From: an uncultured Burkholderiales bacterium
GTDB taxonomy: Bacteria; Pseudomonadota; Gammaproteobacteria; Burkholderiales; Burkholderiaceae_D
Assembly (NCBI GenBank): GCA_937872165.1
Contig: CALMOR010000062.1
Coordinates: forward strand, 1-49,055
Direction: 5' to 3'
Length of the DNA stretch: 49,055 nt
Of the stretch, positions 1-8,665 are shown piece after piece. Both the position numbers and the translations under genes were made by a program. Position 1 is the stretch's first letter; each line of letters opens with the position of its first letter. Under the pieces are notes generated by a model. That model saw nothing but the letters and a program-made list of their open reading frames with translations, was not told the DNA's origin and searched no databases.

Positions 1-62
1 ACTCGTCGAGCCCGATCACGATCGGCTCGATCAACTACTATACTGGTGTCGTCACGATGTAG
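1..62 (+). CDS. 3' end of a tail protein gene (partial), ending at an in-frame TAG
   Basis: The window opens inside a gene read in the frame starting at base 3. The visible peptide ends GSINYYTGVVTM and then meets TAG at 60-62. The motif G-[ST]-I-[ND]-Y-x-x-G-[VI]-V is also found in the next gene (GSINYQSHIVSL, GRVDYQNGIVEV), so this is probably another tail structural protein with the same beta-rich repeat. Beyond the TAG the same frame stays open and strongly GC3-biased for 22 codons to a TAA at 129-131, so the true end of the protein is uncertain. The function of the upstream part cannot be seen. Confidence 0.6.
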   Translation, partial: SSSPITIGSINYYTGVVTM

Positions 63-131
63 GTCAATACGACACACGTCGTCGGCAGCTACGGCTCTGG
101 CCCGTACACCGTGTCGCTCGCCACCAGCTAA
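63..131 (+). other. Codon-biased in-frame extension after the TAG
   Basis: Twenty-two sense codons follow the TAG in the same frame and end at TAA 129-131. Nearly all have G or C in the third position, as in the real genes here, and they encode a Gly/Thr/Val/Ser-rich peptide beginning VNTTHVVGSYG, plausible for a tail protein. This could be a readthrough extension, a decayed gene end, or a base error making TAG. TAG is used as an ordinary stop by other genes in the window. Confidence 0.4.
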
Positions 132-146
132 CAGGGAGTAAAGGTC

Positions 147-1757
147 ATGTCTGAAGGTTACGCGGCCATCTCGTACGGCGCGCCGTATGTGGCGCGCACG
201 GTTACGTCAACGCTCCAATTCGGCACCGTCGCGGCCAGCTTCTCCAACGCGGCGAACACGCCTGCGCCCGGTCAGCACCAGATCATTCTGGCCGCCCTGA
301 AGTACAAGAACATCGTACCCAACTCGGTGCTGTTCAGCTGGAACGGCAAGTCGTTCTACGATCGCAACGGCGTCATGTATCACACGTTCGACCCGGCTTC
401 GGGCAGCGGCATCATCGCCGGCTCGATCAACTATCAGTCGCACATCGTGTCGCTGACGGACTGGGGCGGCCCCGCAGTACCCACGGCGCTTCCGGTGGTC
501 CAGTCGATGCTGCTGGAGGACGCTATGCGCAGCGTCGCGTTCGTGCGCTTCCGCACGCCGGGTGCGCCGCTGCGGCCGGGCTCGATGATCGTGCGCGCGA
601 CGGCGCTCGACGGTTCGTTGCTGACCGCGACCTCCGACACCGCTGGCAAGCTGACCGGTCCGCACGTCAGTGGTCGCGTCGACTACCAGAACGGCATCGT
701 GGAAGTCAATTTCGGCGATGAGCTGCTGGACAGCGGGCCAGGACCGTTCCCGTGGCGATCGGACCCCTGGTACTCGACGGATGCGCGCTATCAGAAGTTG
801 CCGGCGCTCGACTACTACGTGTTCAGGCCCAAGCCCGTCGATCCGTCGACCGTCCTGTTCAACACCGTCGTGTTCGCCGCCATTCCGCTCGACGCGGACC
901 TCATCGGCATCGATCCGGTGCGGCTCCCCTCCGACGGCCGCGTACCGATCTTCAAGACCGGTTACGTGATCGTGATCCACGACACGGAGTACACGACGGC
1001 GCCGACGGGCCTGATCAGCGGACAGGTCATCAACCTGCCGCGCGGCCATCTCACCTACGCCTACGTGCGCGATCAGGCAGGTACGCTCGTGCCGACGGAT
1101 CGCTACACGATCGACCTCGACGCAGGGACGATCACGATGGGCAACCCGATCAACCTGGCTGGTTTCACCCAGCCGCTGGTCATCGAGGATCGCATCGAGG
1201 ACATGCTGCTGTGTACCGACGTGGACATCAGCGGCACGCTCAAGGTTGCGCGCGCTCTGACCCACACCTACAGCGCAGCAACGGCGCTGGTCAGTTCGGC
1301 GCTCCTGTTCGGCGACCTCCAGGGACGTTACACCAACTTGTTCGACCAAACGACCTGGGCGAACGTCTGGAGCAATACGCTCATCGGCACGGCGGCCTCG
1401 GCGTCCTACAACGATGTGGACTTCCCCATCGAGGTCACGAACGAGGGCGCTATCACGCAGCGCTGGGCGCTGGTGTTCACGAACCCGACCAACTTCAACG
1501 TCATCGGGGAGGACATCGGGCTCATCGCGACGGGCTCGACCGCGCTCACCCTCTCCCCCGATAATCCGCACTCGGTCAATCCGTACTTCACGCTTCACAA
1601 GGAGGGCTGGGGGTCTGGCTGGGCGGCGGGCAACGTGCTGCGCTTCAACACGATCGGCGCCCTCGCGCCCATCTGGTTCGCACGCACGACGAAGCCCGGA
1701 CCCGAGGTCACACCCACCGACCACTTCCGCATCCAGGTCCGCGGCGACGCGGAGTAA
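147..1757 (+). CDS. Tail structural protein (536 aa)
   Basis: A 536-residue protein in the tail module, preceded by a purine-rich ribosome site (AGGGAGTAAAGG) eight or fewer bases before the ATG. It has no signal peptide or membrane segment. It contains repeated short beta motifs of the type G-x-[IV]-[DN]-Y-x-x-x-I-V near residues 92 and 178 and a related YTIDLDAGTITM segment near 325, as is common in phage tail proteins. The next gene starts three bases after its stop. I do not recognise a named family, so the role is assigned from position between the (missing) tape measure side and the adhesin genes. It is probably part of the distal tail or tail tip. Confidence 0.7.
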   Translation: MSEGYAAISYGAPYVARTVTSTLQFGTVAASFSNAANTPAPGQHQIILAALKYKNIVPNSVLFSWNGKSFYDRNGVMYHTFDPASGSGIIAGSINYQSHIVSLTDWGGPAVPTALPVVQSMLLEDAMRSVAFVRFRTPGAPLRPGSMIVRATALDGSLLTATSDTAGKLTGPHVSGRVDYQNGIVEVNFGDELLDSGPGPFPWRSDPWYSTDARYQKLPALDYYVFRPKPVDPSTVLFNTVVFAAIPLDADLIGIDPVRLPSDGRVPIFKTGYVIVIHDTEYTTAPTGLISGQVINLPRGHLTYAYVRDQAGTLVPTDRYTIDLDAGTITMGNPINLAGFTQPLVIEDRIEDMLLCTDVDISGTLKVARALTHTYSAATALVSSALLFGDLQGRYTNLFDQTTWANVWSNTLIGTAASASYNDVDFPIEVTNEGAITQRWALVFTNPTNFNVIGEDIGLIATGSTALTLSPDNPHSVNPYFTLHKEGWGSGWAAGNVLRFNTIGALAPIWFARTTKPGPEVTPTDHFRIQVRGDAE

Positions 1758-1760
1758 CTC

Positions 1761-3053
1761 ATGATCACCGACAACAAGGTCCGTATCTTCACCAGCGCCA
1801 TGTTCGGCGCGCCGAACGTCAACACGTCGGCCGCCGGCAGCATGATCGCGCTGCTCGATGCCTGTCTAGTCAACGGGTTCGGTCTGCGCACGCTCGCGGC
1901 CAACGCAATGACCCGCTCTGGCACCACCGTGACGGTGGCGCAGGCAGGACACGGCTACCCGGACCACAGCGTGGTTCAGATCGCAGGCGCCGATCAGCTC
2001 GACTACAACGGGTCGTGGCGCGTCCTCGTCGACGACGTGGATCACTACAGCTATCAGCTGCCCGTTGCTGGATCGTCGGCGACGACTGCGACCGGGACGA
2101 TCACGTCCAAGACGCCGAGCGCTGGCTGGGCCAAGCCCTTCTCGGGAACGAACCTGGCAGCGTACCGCCCGGCTGACGGGCCGCGTCACTACCTTCGCGT
2201 GGACGATACGGCGTGGTCATCGGTGAAGTGCCGCGTGCGCGCGTATCGCTCGATGACCGACGTCAACAGCGGACTGGGCGTCTATCCGCGGCTCGACCAG
2301 GCGCCGCTCAACGCCTTCAACTGGATGCGTCACGCCGGCGGCGGTGTTGGCTGGACGATCGTCGCCGATGACAAGGCGATGCATATCCAGGTTGATACCG
2401 CTAACGGCCAGTCGGGCTGCCCCATGTACTACTTCGGCTGGTTCAAGGACCTGTACGGGTTCGACACCGATGCGAACAGCATGATTACGGCGGGCACTTT
2501 CAACACGGTGTACAGCACGAGCGGGGACGGCACAGGTAACTATGAAGCAGCGCGCAAGATGTGGTCCGGGGAGTACGTCACCAACAGCGACGTAAACGCC
2601 ACGACGGAGCAGTGTCACGGCTACCTGGCCAAGTCGTTCGACGGCATAGCCGAGTCCGTCGCGTTCTTCATGATGGGCTATGGACTCAAGGGCGCCAACC
2701 AGAATCCGCCGTACCAGTTCAACAACCAGATACCTCATGTGTATGCCGCGGTGGTGTACATGGGCAACACGTCAGGGACGGGCTCGGCGCAGTCGCTCAA
2801 GGGGTTCACGTTCCAGGCGCCGTTCGTATGCGAGCCGTCCTATCAGAACGGTCAGAACCAGCTCCGCGGCGTGCTGCCCTTCCTTCAGTGCTTGACGCTG
2901 TACCCGGCGACGACGATGGCAGGCAAGACCATGCGCGCGCTCGATCGCTTCGGCGCTGCGTACTCGGGCCTGTTCGGCTATGACGGCTGGTCGGGATCGT
3001 CGTACCCCAAAGGGTTTGTCGTCCCCCTCGCCAACTGGGAGAATGTTCTGTGA
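1761..3053 (+). CDS. Tail protein with an N-terminal FCCH-like beta domain (430 aa)
   Basis: A 430-residue virion protein. Residues about 50-100 contain AGHGYPDHSVVQIAGADQ followed by DYNGSWRV, a small beta domain common in phage tail and baseplate proteins (similar to E1-FCCH-type repeats). The remainder is rich in Gly, Ser, Tyr and Trp, typical of extracellular beta structure, with no membrane segment. It begins just after the previous gene and overlaps the next by four bases (GTGA). It is likely part of the tail tip or receptor-contact apparatus; the exact role is not visible. Confidence 0.65.
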   Translation: MITDNKVRIFTSAMFGAPNVNTSAAGSMIALLDACLVNGFGLRTLAANAMTRSGTTVTVAQAGHGYPDHSVVQIAGADQLDYNGSWRVLVDDVDHYSYQLPVAGSSATTATGTITSKTPSAGWAKPFSGTNLAAYRPADGPRHYLRVDDTAWSSVKCRVRAYRSMTDVNSGLGVYPRLDQAPLNAFNWMRHAGGGVGWTIVADDKAMHIQVDTANGQSGCPMYYFGWFKDLYGFDTDANSMITAGTFNTVYSTSGDGTGNYEAARKMWSGEYVTNSDVNATTEQCHGYLAKSFDGIAESVAFFMMGYGLKGANQNPPYQFNNQIPHVYAAVVYMGNTSGTGSAQSLKGFTFQAPFVCEPSYQNGQNQLRGVLPFLQCLTLYPATTMAGKTMRALDRFGAAYSGLFGYDGWSGSSYPKGFVVPLANWENVL

Positions 3054-4075
3054 CGATCCGGCGCGATCTGTACGCGAAGCTGATCAAGCTGCGGCTTCAG
3101 GCCGACGGCGCGGCCGGGGCGCTTGTCGACCATGTGCGGACGCCGAACGTCATCACGCCCAATGACTTCGCCACCGACTCGGCGCATCAGCTGTACGGCG
3201 TCAACGCGTTCACCGGAAAGCCTGGGCTACCCCCAATCGTGTTCGGACCGATCTTCACCCTGGAAGGCTACGTCAGATTTAACCCGACGACGGCTGATCA
3301 GACTTTGATCAGCGCGCTCAACCCAACATCCGGGCGCAGCACCGAGTGGGCGTTGACGCTGCGCGGCTCGAACAATCTGCAGTTCGATGTGTATCAGGGG
3401 GTGCGGGGATCGAGCGAGGTCCACGGCCAACCGACGTTTGCGGCTGCCCTACCGACCGGCTCGCTGGTTCACTTCTTCCTGTGCTCGACGTACCCAGGCA
3501 CGTACTGGATGGGCGTCAACGGCGTCTTGTCCACCGGCAAGACAGCAGTCAGCAACATCAGCTCGACATTGGGCAACGCGCTGAACCCGACGCTGCTGGG
3601 CGGTCTCAACACCGGCGTCGTCGCAAGCGGACAGCCGTGGCTCGGTCAGATTCATTCGATGATGCTGACGGACGGCGCAGTTCGTTATCCGTTCAACGCG
3701 TCAGGCACCTACAAGCAGCCTGACGACCTGCTGACCAACTACTATCAGGACCTCGGTCCAGGCTACGATCCGGTCGACGGGTCTGCGGACTTCCAGGTGG
3801 TCAGGAGTGCGCCCGTCATCGGCGGGGCCAAGTACCAGAACGGCGATCGCAAGATCGCGGGCCACGTAACGTACAGCGGCGTGGTCAGCGCTCGGCGCGT
3901 TGTGCTGTTCCATCGCGCAACGCAGTTGGCGGTAGCGTGGACGACCAGCCGCGCGTCGGACGGCTACTTTGAGTTCCTCAACCTGGACCCCAAGCACCAG
4001 TACTTCGTGGCCGGCTTCGACGACAACCCGTCGTTGCTGAACGCTGAAATCGCTGATCACCTGGTTCCGGCATGA
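3050..4075 (+). CDS. Tail protein with LamG-like and C-terminal carboxypeptidase-regulatory-like domains (341 aa)
   Basis: It starts at a GTG that overlaps the preceding TGA (GTGA), so translation is probably coupled. Residues about 50-220 resemble a concanavalin/LamG-type sandwich (FTLEGYVRFNP, WLGQIHSMMLTDGAVRYP). The last 90 residues have the pattern RKIAGHVTYSG, VVLFHR, SDGYFEF and YFVAGFDD, a small Ig-like domain seen at the ends of phage tail fibre and baseplate proteins. A carbohydrate-binding or host-contact role is plausible by inference. The next gene overlaps by four bases (ATGA). Confidence 0.65.
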   Translation: MTIRRDLYAKLIKLRLQADGAAGALVDHVRTPNVITPNDFATDSAHQLYGVNAFTGKPGLPPIVFGPIFTLEGYVRFNPTTADQTLISALNPTSGRSTEWALTLRGSNNLQFDVYQGVRGSSEVHGQPTFAAALPTGSLVHFFLCSTYPGTYWMGVNGVLSTGKTAVSNISSTLGNALNPTLLGGLNTGVVASGQPWLGQIHSMMLTDGAVRYPFNASGTYKQPDDLLTNYYQDLGPGYDPVDGSADFQVVRSAPVIGGAKYQNGDRKIAGHVTYSGVVSARRVVLFHRATQLAVAWTTSRASDGYFEFLNLDPKHQYFVAGFDDNPSLLNAEIADHLVPA

Positions 4076-5994
4076 CCATCACGATTCCGCTCCACCGTCC
4101 GCTTCAGGCTGCGACGGCAGTCGTCCTTGCCCTCGGCACGTCGGGCGGGGCGGGAGCGGACTACGCTGCGGCCGTTCCGCTCGTTGCCGCGGCGCCAGCG
4201 CTACGCATCACGACGGACATCGGATACGCGCCCTACAAGGCGGCGCTTCGCCTGAAGGGACCCAAGGCACTGCTCGGCGTCGTCGCGGGTCCACCGCGCA
4301 ACTCGATCCGCTGGACCTCAGGCGGTGCGTGGCGCGACGTCAAGCCCTGCTTCGGCGCTGGCTGGACCTTTCCCTGGACGCCGGCTCCGACGTACGATGC
4401 GCAGCTGTTCGTGCCGTGGAACAACCACGACTCGCTCGACCTGTCGCTGATCGCCGAGTGGGGTCCGCTGAAAGTGACAGATCGCTACATCGACGTGCTG
4501 CGTGGATCGTTCGAGCCAACCGACATCAAGTGCTCAATGCCGTGGCCGAAGCTGAACGCTGAAGACGTTCAGTCGTGGTCGCCGTGGCAGCCCCGCTTCG
4601 CTCAGCGCCTCGACCCAGCGCTGCGTGCGTTCTACCACTACCCGCCGTGGAAGGATCGCAGCTGGGAGTGCGACTGGCGAATGCTGGCCAGCTACGGGCT
4701 CGACCGCAGCAGCCGCGCCCCGTACAATTACCCGCCGCAGAAGGATCGTCGCTTCATGGAGTTCCCGTGGGGACCCGGCGGCCCGCCCGACTACTCGGTC
4801 CACTACGATCTGCCCCCTGTCATCGAGGCGGCGCCCAAGACGCCCTACCCGTCATATGTCTGCTTCAACCTCAGTCACTCGACTCAGCCGTCAACCGACG
4901 TGCAGCTGCGGCTGCGTCGCCCGCTGCGGACGTTCTGCGACACCGGGAGCTTCATCGTGAACAACAGCATCAACATCATCACGCTCATCGACGGGGTCAA
5001 CCTGGAATGCTCCGGCGTCTCCCTCAAGCTGGACATCAGTTCGTTTGCCTGGGACATCTCTCTCACGCTCGCGACGCACGCCGAGTTCCTGCGCGTGAAG
5101 CCCTCAGCGCTGGAGGACGGCGCGCGCGAGGTCCAGATCACGATCAACGGTTACGTGTGGCGTGGATTCATCGACACGGTGTCGGTCTCGCGGCAGTTCG
5201 GCAATCCCAGCTACACAGCGCAAGGCAAGTCGTTCAGCGCATACGGCGCGGCGCCCTTCGCCCCGCTCACGTCGCTCGTCTCGACGGCGGACGAACTGGC
5301 GCAGCAGCTGGTCAACGACGCCTTCATCTACAGCGGATTCACCATCACCTGGGACACGGTGGACTGGATCGTGCCCGCGAGCATGCTGGCGTATGAGAAC
5401 AAGGACCCGATGGGCGTCGCGGCGCAGGTGTGCGAGGCGATCGGCGCGTTCATCCTGCCGGGTCGCTACGACAAGTCGTTCATCGTACGCAGTCGCTATC
5501 CCGAGACGATCTGGCACTGGAACGATCCGGCCACGCCCGTCGCAGCGCACATCGCGCTCAACCAGATGATCAACGCGTCGTCGCGGTTCCAAGCCGGCGT
5601 CGACTACACCAAGGTGTACGTCGGCGGCACCGCGGTAGGCAACACGGTGGGCTGTACGCGCGACGGCACGGCCGGCGACTCGCAGTCCCCCGCGATCACC
5701 AACCCGCTGCTGGCCACGGACGAGGCAGCGACGGAGCGCGGGCGGATCGAGCTCAGTCGGGCAGGTTCGCGCATCCTCAACACCTACGTCACGCCTCTCG
5801 TGAGCACGCTGCTGTCCGGTACTCGGCTCCAGGAGGTCGGCACGCTCGTCGCGGTCGACGAGGACGAGCTGGACGACATGGCCTACAAGGGGCTCATCAC
5901 GTCGGTCGCGATCGACGGCGTGCGTACCGGCGCAGGCGAACTGACGGTGTACCAGACGCTGGAAATCGAGCGCTACGTACAGCCGACCATCTGA
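4072..5994 (+). CDS. Large tail-tip / baseplate hub-like protein (640 aa)
   Basis: A 640-residue virion protein starting at an ATG overlapping the previous stop (ATGA). The N-terminal 45 residues are Ala-rich. Residues 120-260 are rich in Trp, Tyr and Pro with repeated YPPWKDR and YPPQKDR motifs. The C-terminal half (about 290-640) contains segments such as VQITINGYVWRGFIDTVSVS that look like the hub-type domains of tail-tip proteins. I infer a central tail-tip hub role from size, position upstream of the lysis genes and this domain pattern. No enzyme motif is visible. Confidence 0.6.
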   Translation: MTITIPLHRPLQAATAVVLALGTSGGAGADYAAAVPLVAAAPALRITTDIGYAPYKAALRLKGPKALLGVVAGPPRNSIRWTSGGAWRDVKPCFGAGWTFPWTPAPTYDAQLFVPWNNHDSLDLSLIAEWGPLKVTDRYIDVLRGSFEPTDIKCSMPWPKLNAEDVQSWSPWQPRFAQRLDPALRAFYHYPPWKDRSWECDWRMLASYGLDRSSRAPYNYPPQKDRRFMEFPWGPGGPPDYSVHYDLPPVIEAAPKTPYPSYVCFNLSHSTQPSTDVQLRLRRPLRTFCDTGSFIVNNSINIITLIDGVNLECSGVSLKLDISSFAWDISLTLATHAEFLRVKPSALEDGAREVQITINGYVWRGFIDTVSVSRQFGNPSYTAQGKSFSAYGAAPFAPLTSLVSTADELAQQLVNDAFIYSGFTITWDTVDWIVPASMLAYENKDPMGVAAQVCEAIGAFILPGRYDKSFIVRSRYPETIWHWNDPATPVAAHIALNQMINASSRFQAGVDYTKVYVGGTAVGNTVGCTRDGTAGDSQSPAITNPLLATDEAATERGRIELSRAGSRILNTYVTPLVSTLLSGTRLQEVGTLVAVDEDELDDMAYKGLITSVAIDGVRTGAGELTVYQTLEIERYVQPTI

Positions 5995-6002
5995 GGACCT
6001 CC

Positions 6003-6236
6003 ATGGCAAACCCCTGGTCAGTATTCGACAACCTCCTCCCCAAGCAGCCCCTCGGAATCGGGACGGCGTTCACCGTGTACGCCGACGACACCGTGGGGTT
6101 GACCGTCGCCAACGGTACGGTCCGCGTCGCGCGCGGCGGCGTTGACGTCTCAACCGGGGCGCAGTACTTCTATCGCAACGGCCGCATCGAGGGGCAAGCC
6201 CCTACCAACCCGGTCATCGAAGTGACCATCTACTGA
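6003..6236 (+). CDS. Small virion-associated protein (77 aa)
   Basis: A 77-residue ORF starting at ATG 6003 (MANPWSVFDNLLPK) just after the hub-like gene, with a GAGGA site upstream, and ending two bases before the next ATG. It contains Val/Thr-rich strands (AFTVYADDTVGLTVANGTV) suggesting a small beta domain. Good third-position GC bias supports it as a real gene. Function unknown; probably a minor tail-tip component from its position. Confidence 0.6.
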   Translation: MANPWSVFDNLLPKQPLGIGTAFTVYADDTVGLTVANGTVRVARGGVDVSTGAQYFYRNGRIEGQAPTNPVIEVTIY

Positions 6237-6238
6237 AC

Positions 6239-6763
6239 ATGGACATGCTTGCCATTATCCCAGCTGAAGAGGTGTACGAATATCGCGGCATGCGCGATCA
6301 CGTCAAGCACGTCACGCGCGAGCTGCTGAGGTTTCAGGACCCCCGGCCGATCCGTATGATCCTGGCCCTGGCGTCGCTCCTCTGGTCGATGGCAGCGTGG
6401 CGGCACCCCGAGGCGTTCGATCTTCCTGCGTACTCGTTCCTGCGCTCGTTCAATCGCGAGTACCTGACCTCGAACATGTGCGCGTGGGCGTTCTTCCTTC
6501 ACGCGGTCCTCGTGGTGTGGCAGACGTATGATCCGACGTACCGCCAGAAGTGGGCGCTGGGCATCAATGCGTACGGGCTGGGTATCTGGACGTTCGTGAC
6601 CGTGTGCGTCAACATCTCCATCGGGTTTCTATCCTCAGGCACAGGAGCTGAATGGGCGCTCGTTGCAGCGGCCGGCTACGCGCTTTACACCAACGACATC
6701 ATTCGTCGCCTACCGAACGTCTCGACTGTGACGCTCATCCCCGCAGTGGTTCTGAACGACTAA
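6239..6763 (+). CDS. Multi-pass membrane protein (174 aa)
   Basis: The protein has about four hydrophobic segments: around residues 42-55 (MILALASLLWSMAAW), 82-98 (CAWAFFLHAVLVVW), 108-130 (YGLGIWTFVTVCVNIS) and 138-150 (ALVAAAGYAL). It opens the lysis region and is followed closely by two further membrane-protein genes, so it may be an accessory lysis or membrane protein. No specific family is recognised. A holin role is possible but less likely than for the gene at 7136. Confidence 0.65.
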   Translation: MDMLAIIPAEEVYEYRGMRDHVKHVTRELLRFQDPRPIRMILALASLLWSMAAWRHPEAFDLPAYSFLRSFNREYLTSNMCAWAFFLHAVLVVWQTYDPTYRQKWALGINAYGLGIWTFVTVCVNISIGFLSSGTGAEWALVAAAGYALYTNDIIRRLPNVSTVTLIPAVVLND

Positions 6764-6767
6764 ACAC

Positions 6768-7139
6768 ATGCAGCCGAACGAGTACCCAGCATGGCTTCAA
6801 GGCGGTGTGGTGACAGGAATCCTGGGAGCAATCTGGGGGCTTCTGAAGCTGCGCCGCAAGGTGAGCATCGACAACACCGGGATCGCGCAGGACAAGGCGG
6901 CGCAGGCGCACGCCCGGCAGATCACTTCCATGGACGAGACTCTCATCAAGGAGCGGAACGACGCAGTCAAGGAGAAGGATGAGGCGTGGGAGGCGTACAA
7001 CGACCTGGTGGCGTCAGAAGCCGGGCTGCGGGCCTCCAATGAGTTCCTGACCCGGGAAAACGTCCGGCTAACTAACCGGGTCAACAGGCTGGAAAAGAAG
7101 CTGGGCATCTCAAGTGAAACCGACATAGGAGCTACATGA
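6768..7139 (+). CDS. Membrane-anchored coiled-coil protein in the lysis region (123 aa)
   Basis: The protein has one N-terminal membrane segment (residues about 10-27, GGVVTGILGAIWGLLKL). A charged region with heptad-like spacing follows (EKDEAWEAYNDL, ENVRLTNRVNRLEKKL), predicting a coiled coil. It overlaps the next gene by four bases (ATGA). Such proteins are frequent beside phage holins, but the function is not established. It may be a lysis regulator or another membrane-associated accessory. Confidence 0.65.
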   Translation: MQPNEYPAWLQGGVVTGILGAIWGLLKLRRKVSIDNTGIAQDKAAQAHARQITSMDETLIKERNDAVKEKDEAWEAYNDLVASEAGLRASNEFLTRENVRLTNRVNRLEKKLGISSETDIGAT

Positions 7140-7495
7140 TGGACAAGATGGGTACGAATCGCACCTGGGAAGAACGAATCAAGTTCTACATCCAGGACAG
7201 CAAGAAGGTGCTGCCCCTCATCATTCTGGGGTTCGTCTTCATCATCGGCGGGCTTCCGCTCGCGCAGCACACCGGGCTCGACTTCCTCGCGCCGTGGGGT
7301 CTGTTCCTGGGCGGGACGTTCTGGGCGGCCGCGCTCAGTCACGTCCTGCGGCGCACGCTGTTCCCCTGGCTCAACCTCCAGGCGCTCACCGACAAGGCGA
7401 TGGAGGAGCCCATCGGCGCTGCGATCGTGTTCGTTGGCGTCTGTATCGTCCTGGCTGCGTTCATCGCCCTGACCGGCGCGATGCTGCGCACGTAG
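7136..7495 (+). CDS. Putative holin (119 aa, three membrane segments)
   Basis: A 119-residue protein with three strong hydrophobic segments: residues about 25-45 (VLPLIILGFVFIIGGLPLA), 51-70 (APWGLFLGGTFWAAAL) and 93-117 (AAIVFVGVCIVLAAFIALTGAM). This is the size and topology of a class I holin. It begins ATGATG overlapping the upstream TGA and sits directly before the endolysin, the usual holin position. Its stop is TAG, showing that TAG works as a normal stop here. Homology is not proven from sequence alone. Confidence 0.65.
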   Translation: MMDKMGTNRTWEERIKFYIQDSKKVLPLIILGFVFIIGGLPLAQHTGLDFLAPWGLFLGGTFWAAALSHVLRRTLFPWLNLQALTDKAMEEPIGAAIVFVGVCIVLAAFIALTGAMLRT

Positions 7496-7499
7496 AGCC

Positions 7500-8126
7500 A
7501 TGGACGCGCTGCCGCCGAACGCGTTGCTGTACCTACCCGTGCTCCGGGCCGAGGTCGCGCAATTCTGGCCAGGTCTGGCCACGCCCTCGGTGCTCGGCGC
7601 GCAGGTCGAGCAGGAGACGTGCGTGAGCCTGAAATCTCGAGGGTGCTGGAACCCTCATACCGAGCTCAAGACCGATCGTGAGTACGGATTTGGGCTAGGC
7701 CAGATCACGATCACGTCCCGGTTCAACGTCTTCAACGAGGTCAAGGCGCTCGACCCCAGCCTGCGCGCGTGGGCCTGGGCGGATCGCTACAACCCCCAGC
7801 TCCAGCTGCGAGCGCTCCTACTCAAGGACAAGCAGACCTATGACTACGTCACCGGCGCGCGGACCCCGATCGACCGTCTGGCCTTCACGTTCGCCGGCTA
7901 CAACGGCGGCATGGGGGGAGTCTCCTCCGATCGGCGCCTGTGCCAGGCAACTCCCGGGTGTGATTCTGGAGTCTGGTTCAACAACGTCGAACGGACCAGC
8001 CTCAAGGCGAAGTCCGTGGCCTCGGGGTACGGGCAGTCATTTTTCCAGATCAACCGCGGTTACGTCGTGAACATCCTCAGGACGCGCCGCGGGAAGTACG
8101 TCACCCCACCGGAGGTCTACCCATGA
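7500..8126 (+). CDS. Endolysin, lysozyme-like / SLT-type muramidase (208 aa)
   Basis: The protein degrades peptidoglycan at the end of infection. The N-terminal region contains VLGAQVEQETCVSL, in which a Glu of EQET occupies the place of the catalytic Glu of lysozyme-like transglycosylases. GFGLGQITITSRF and AGYNGGMGG match the G-L-x-Q-I and Y-N-x-G motifs of that fold. There is no signal peptide, so export would depend on the holin. It lies between the putative holin and the spanin pair, completing a standard lysis cassette, and overlaps the spanin gene by four bases. Confidence 0.8.
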   Translation: MDALPPNALLYLPVLRAEVAQFWPGLATPSVLGAQVEQETCVSLKSRGCWNPHTELKTDREYGFGLGQITITSRFNVFNEVKALDPSLRAWAWADRYNPQLQLRALLLKDKQTYDYVTGARTPIDRLAFTFAGYNGGMGGVSSDRRLCQATPGCDSGVWFNNVERTSLKAKSVASGYGQSFFQINRGYVVNILRTRRGKYVTPPEVYP

Positions 8127-8665
8127 TTCCTGTACCGTTGTCAGCCCTGCTTGCCGGGGTCCTCGTCGTCATCCTCGCGATCGGAGGGGCGTCGTGGAAG
8201 GCGTATGACGCAGGTGAGGCGCATCAGGCGTCGCTCGACGGTGCTGCGCTGCAGAAGCAGAAGGACGAGGCCGCCAGGACGCTACTGGCGGAAACCAACC
8301 GGGCGAACGCGGCCGAGCGCAAGATGGCCTCGAACGTCCATGATGCGGAGGTGAAGAGTGAACTTGATTCTCATGCGATTGACGATCTGGCTGGTAAGCT
8401 GCGCGTGGCTAGCGGCAGCAACAACCGGCTGCGCGACCCGAACGCCCGACCCGGGAGTTGTGGTAGTGGCCCCCAAGGAGCGTATCCCGTCGCCACCGGC
8501 AATCGTCAGCTCGACGGAACCGAAACCCCCGGGCTACTTTCAACAGAGCTTACTGGACTACTTCAGCGGGTCACCCGCGAAGCAGACGACATCAACAACG
8601 CCTACACCGCCTGCCGCGGCGAACGGCTCACGCTGACGACGCCGGCCGATGGAACGAACCGCTGA
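8123..8665 (+). CDS. Rz: Rz-like inner membrane spanin (180 aa)
   Basis: The N-terminal membrane anchor (residues about 5-25, LSALLAGVLVVILAIGGASW) is followed by a long charged, predicted helical region (QKQKDEAARTLLAETNRANAAERK). This is the architecture of the inner-membrane spanin, which spans the periplasm and fuses the membranes with Rz1. A second ORF with a lipoprotein signal (8358-8636) is nested in another frame, the classic embedded Rz/Rz1 arrangement. The start overlaps the endolysin stop (ATGA). Confidence 0.75.
   Translation: MIPVPLSALLAGVLVVILAIGGASWKAYDAGEAHQASLDGAALQKQKDEAARTLLAETNRANAAERKMASNVHDAEVKSELDSHAIDDLAGKLRVASGSNNRLRDPNARPGSCGSGPQGAYPVATGNRQLDGTETPGLLSTELTGLLQRVTREADDINNAYTACRGERLTLTTPADGTNR
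8358..8636 (+). CDS. Rz1: Rz1-like outer membrane spanin lipoprotein, nested in Rz (92 aa)
   Basis: This ORF lies entirely inside the Rz-like gene in a different frame. It starts at GTG 8358 with a good ribosome site (GGAGGTGAAGA). The product begins with a signal segment and a lipobox-like LAAATTGC, with the modified Cys at residue 25. A Pro-rich mature part follows (PKERIPSPPA, TEPKPPGYF, TTPTPPAA), typical of outer-membrane Rz1. The residues before Cys (TTG) are less standard than LAGC, but architecture and position are convincing. Confidence 0.75.
   Translation: MNLILMRLTIWLVSCAWLAAATTGCATRTPDPGVVVVAPKERIPSPPAIVSSTEPKPPGYFQQSLLDYFSGSPAKQTTSTTPTPPAAANGSR

Noticed and set aside
60..62. Genome-wide reassignment of TAG to an amino acid
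   Set aside because: Several well-supported genes end in TAG (7493-7495, 10327-10329, 18246-18248, 48522-48524) right before or overlapping the next start, so TAG is a working stop.
207..1724. 505-codon open frame antisense to the first tail gene, and similar long antisense frames at 5104-6009, 19991-22411, 40674-43118 and 43634-45457
   Set aside because: They are mirror frames of strongly GC3-biased genes. Their translations are rich in Arg, His and Val with no recognisable domain, and the opposite strand carries clear families (polymerase, capsid, protease).
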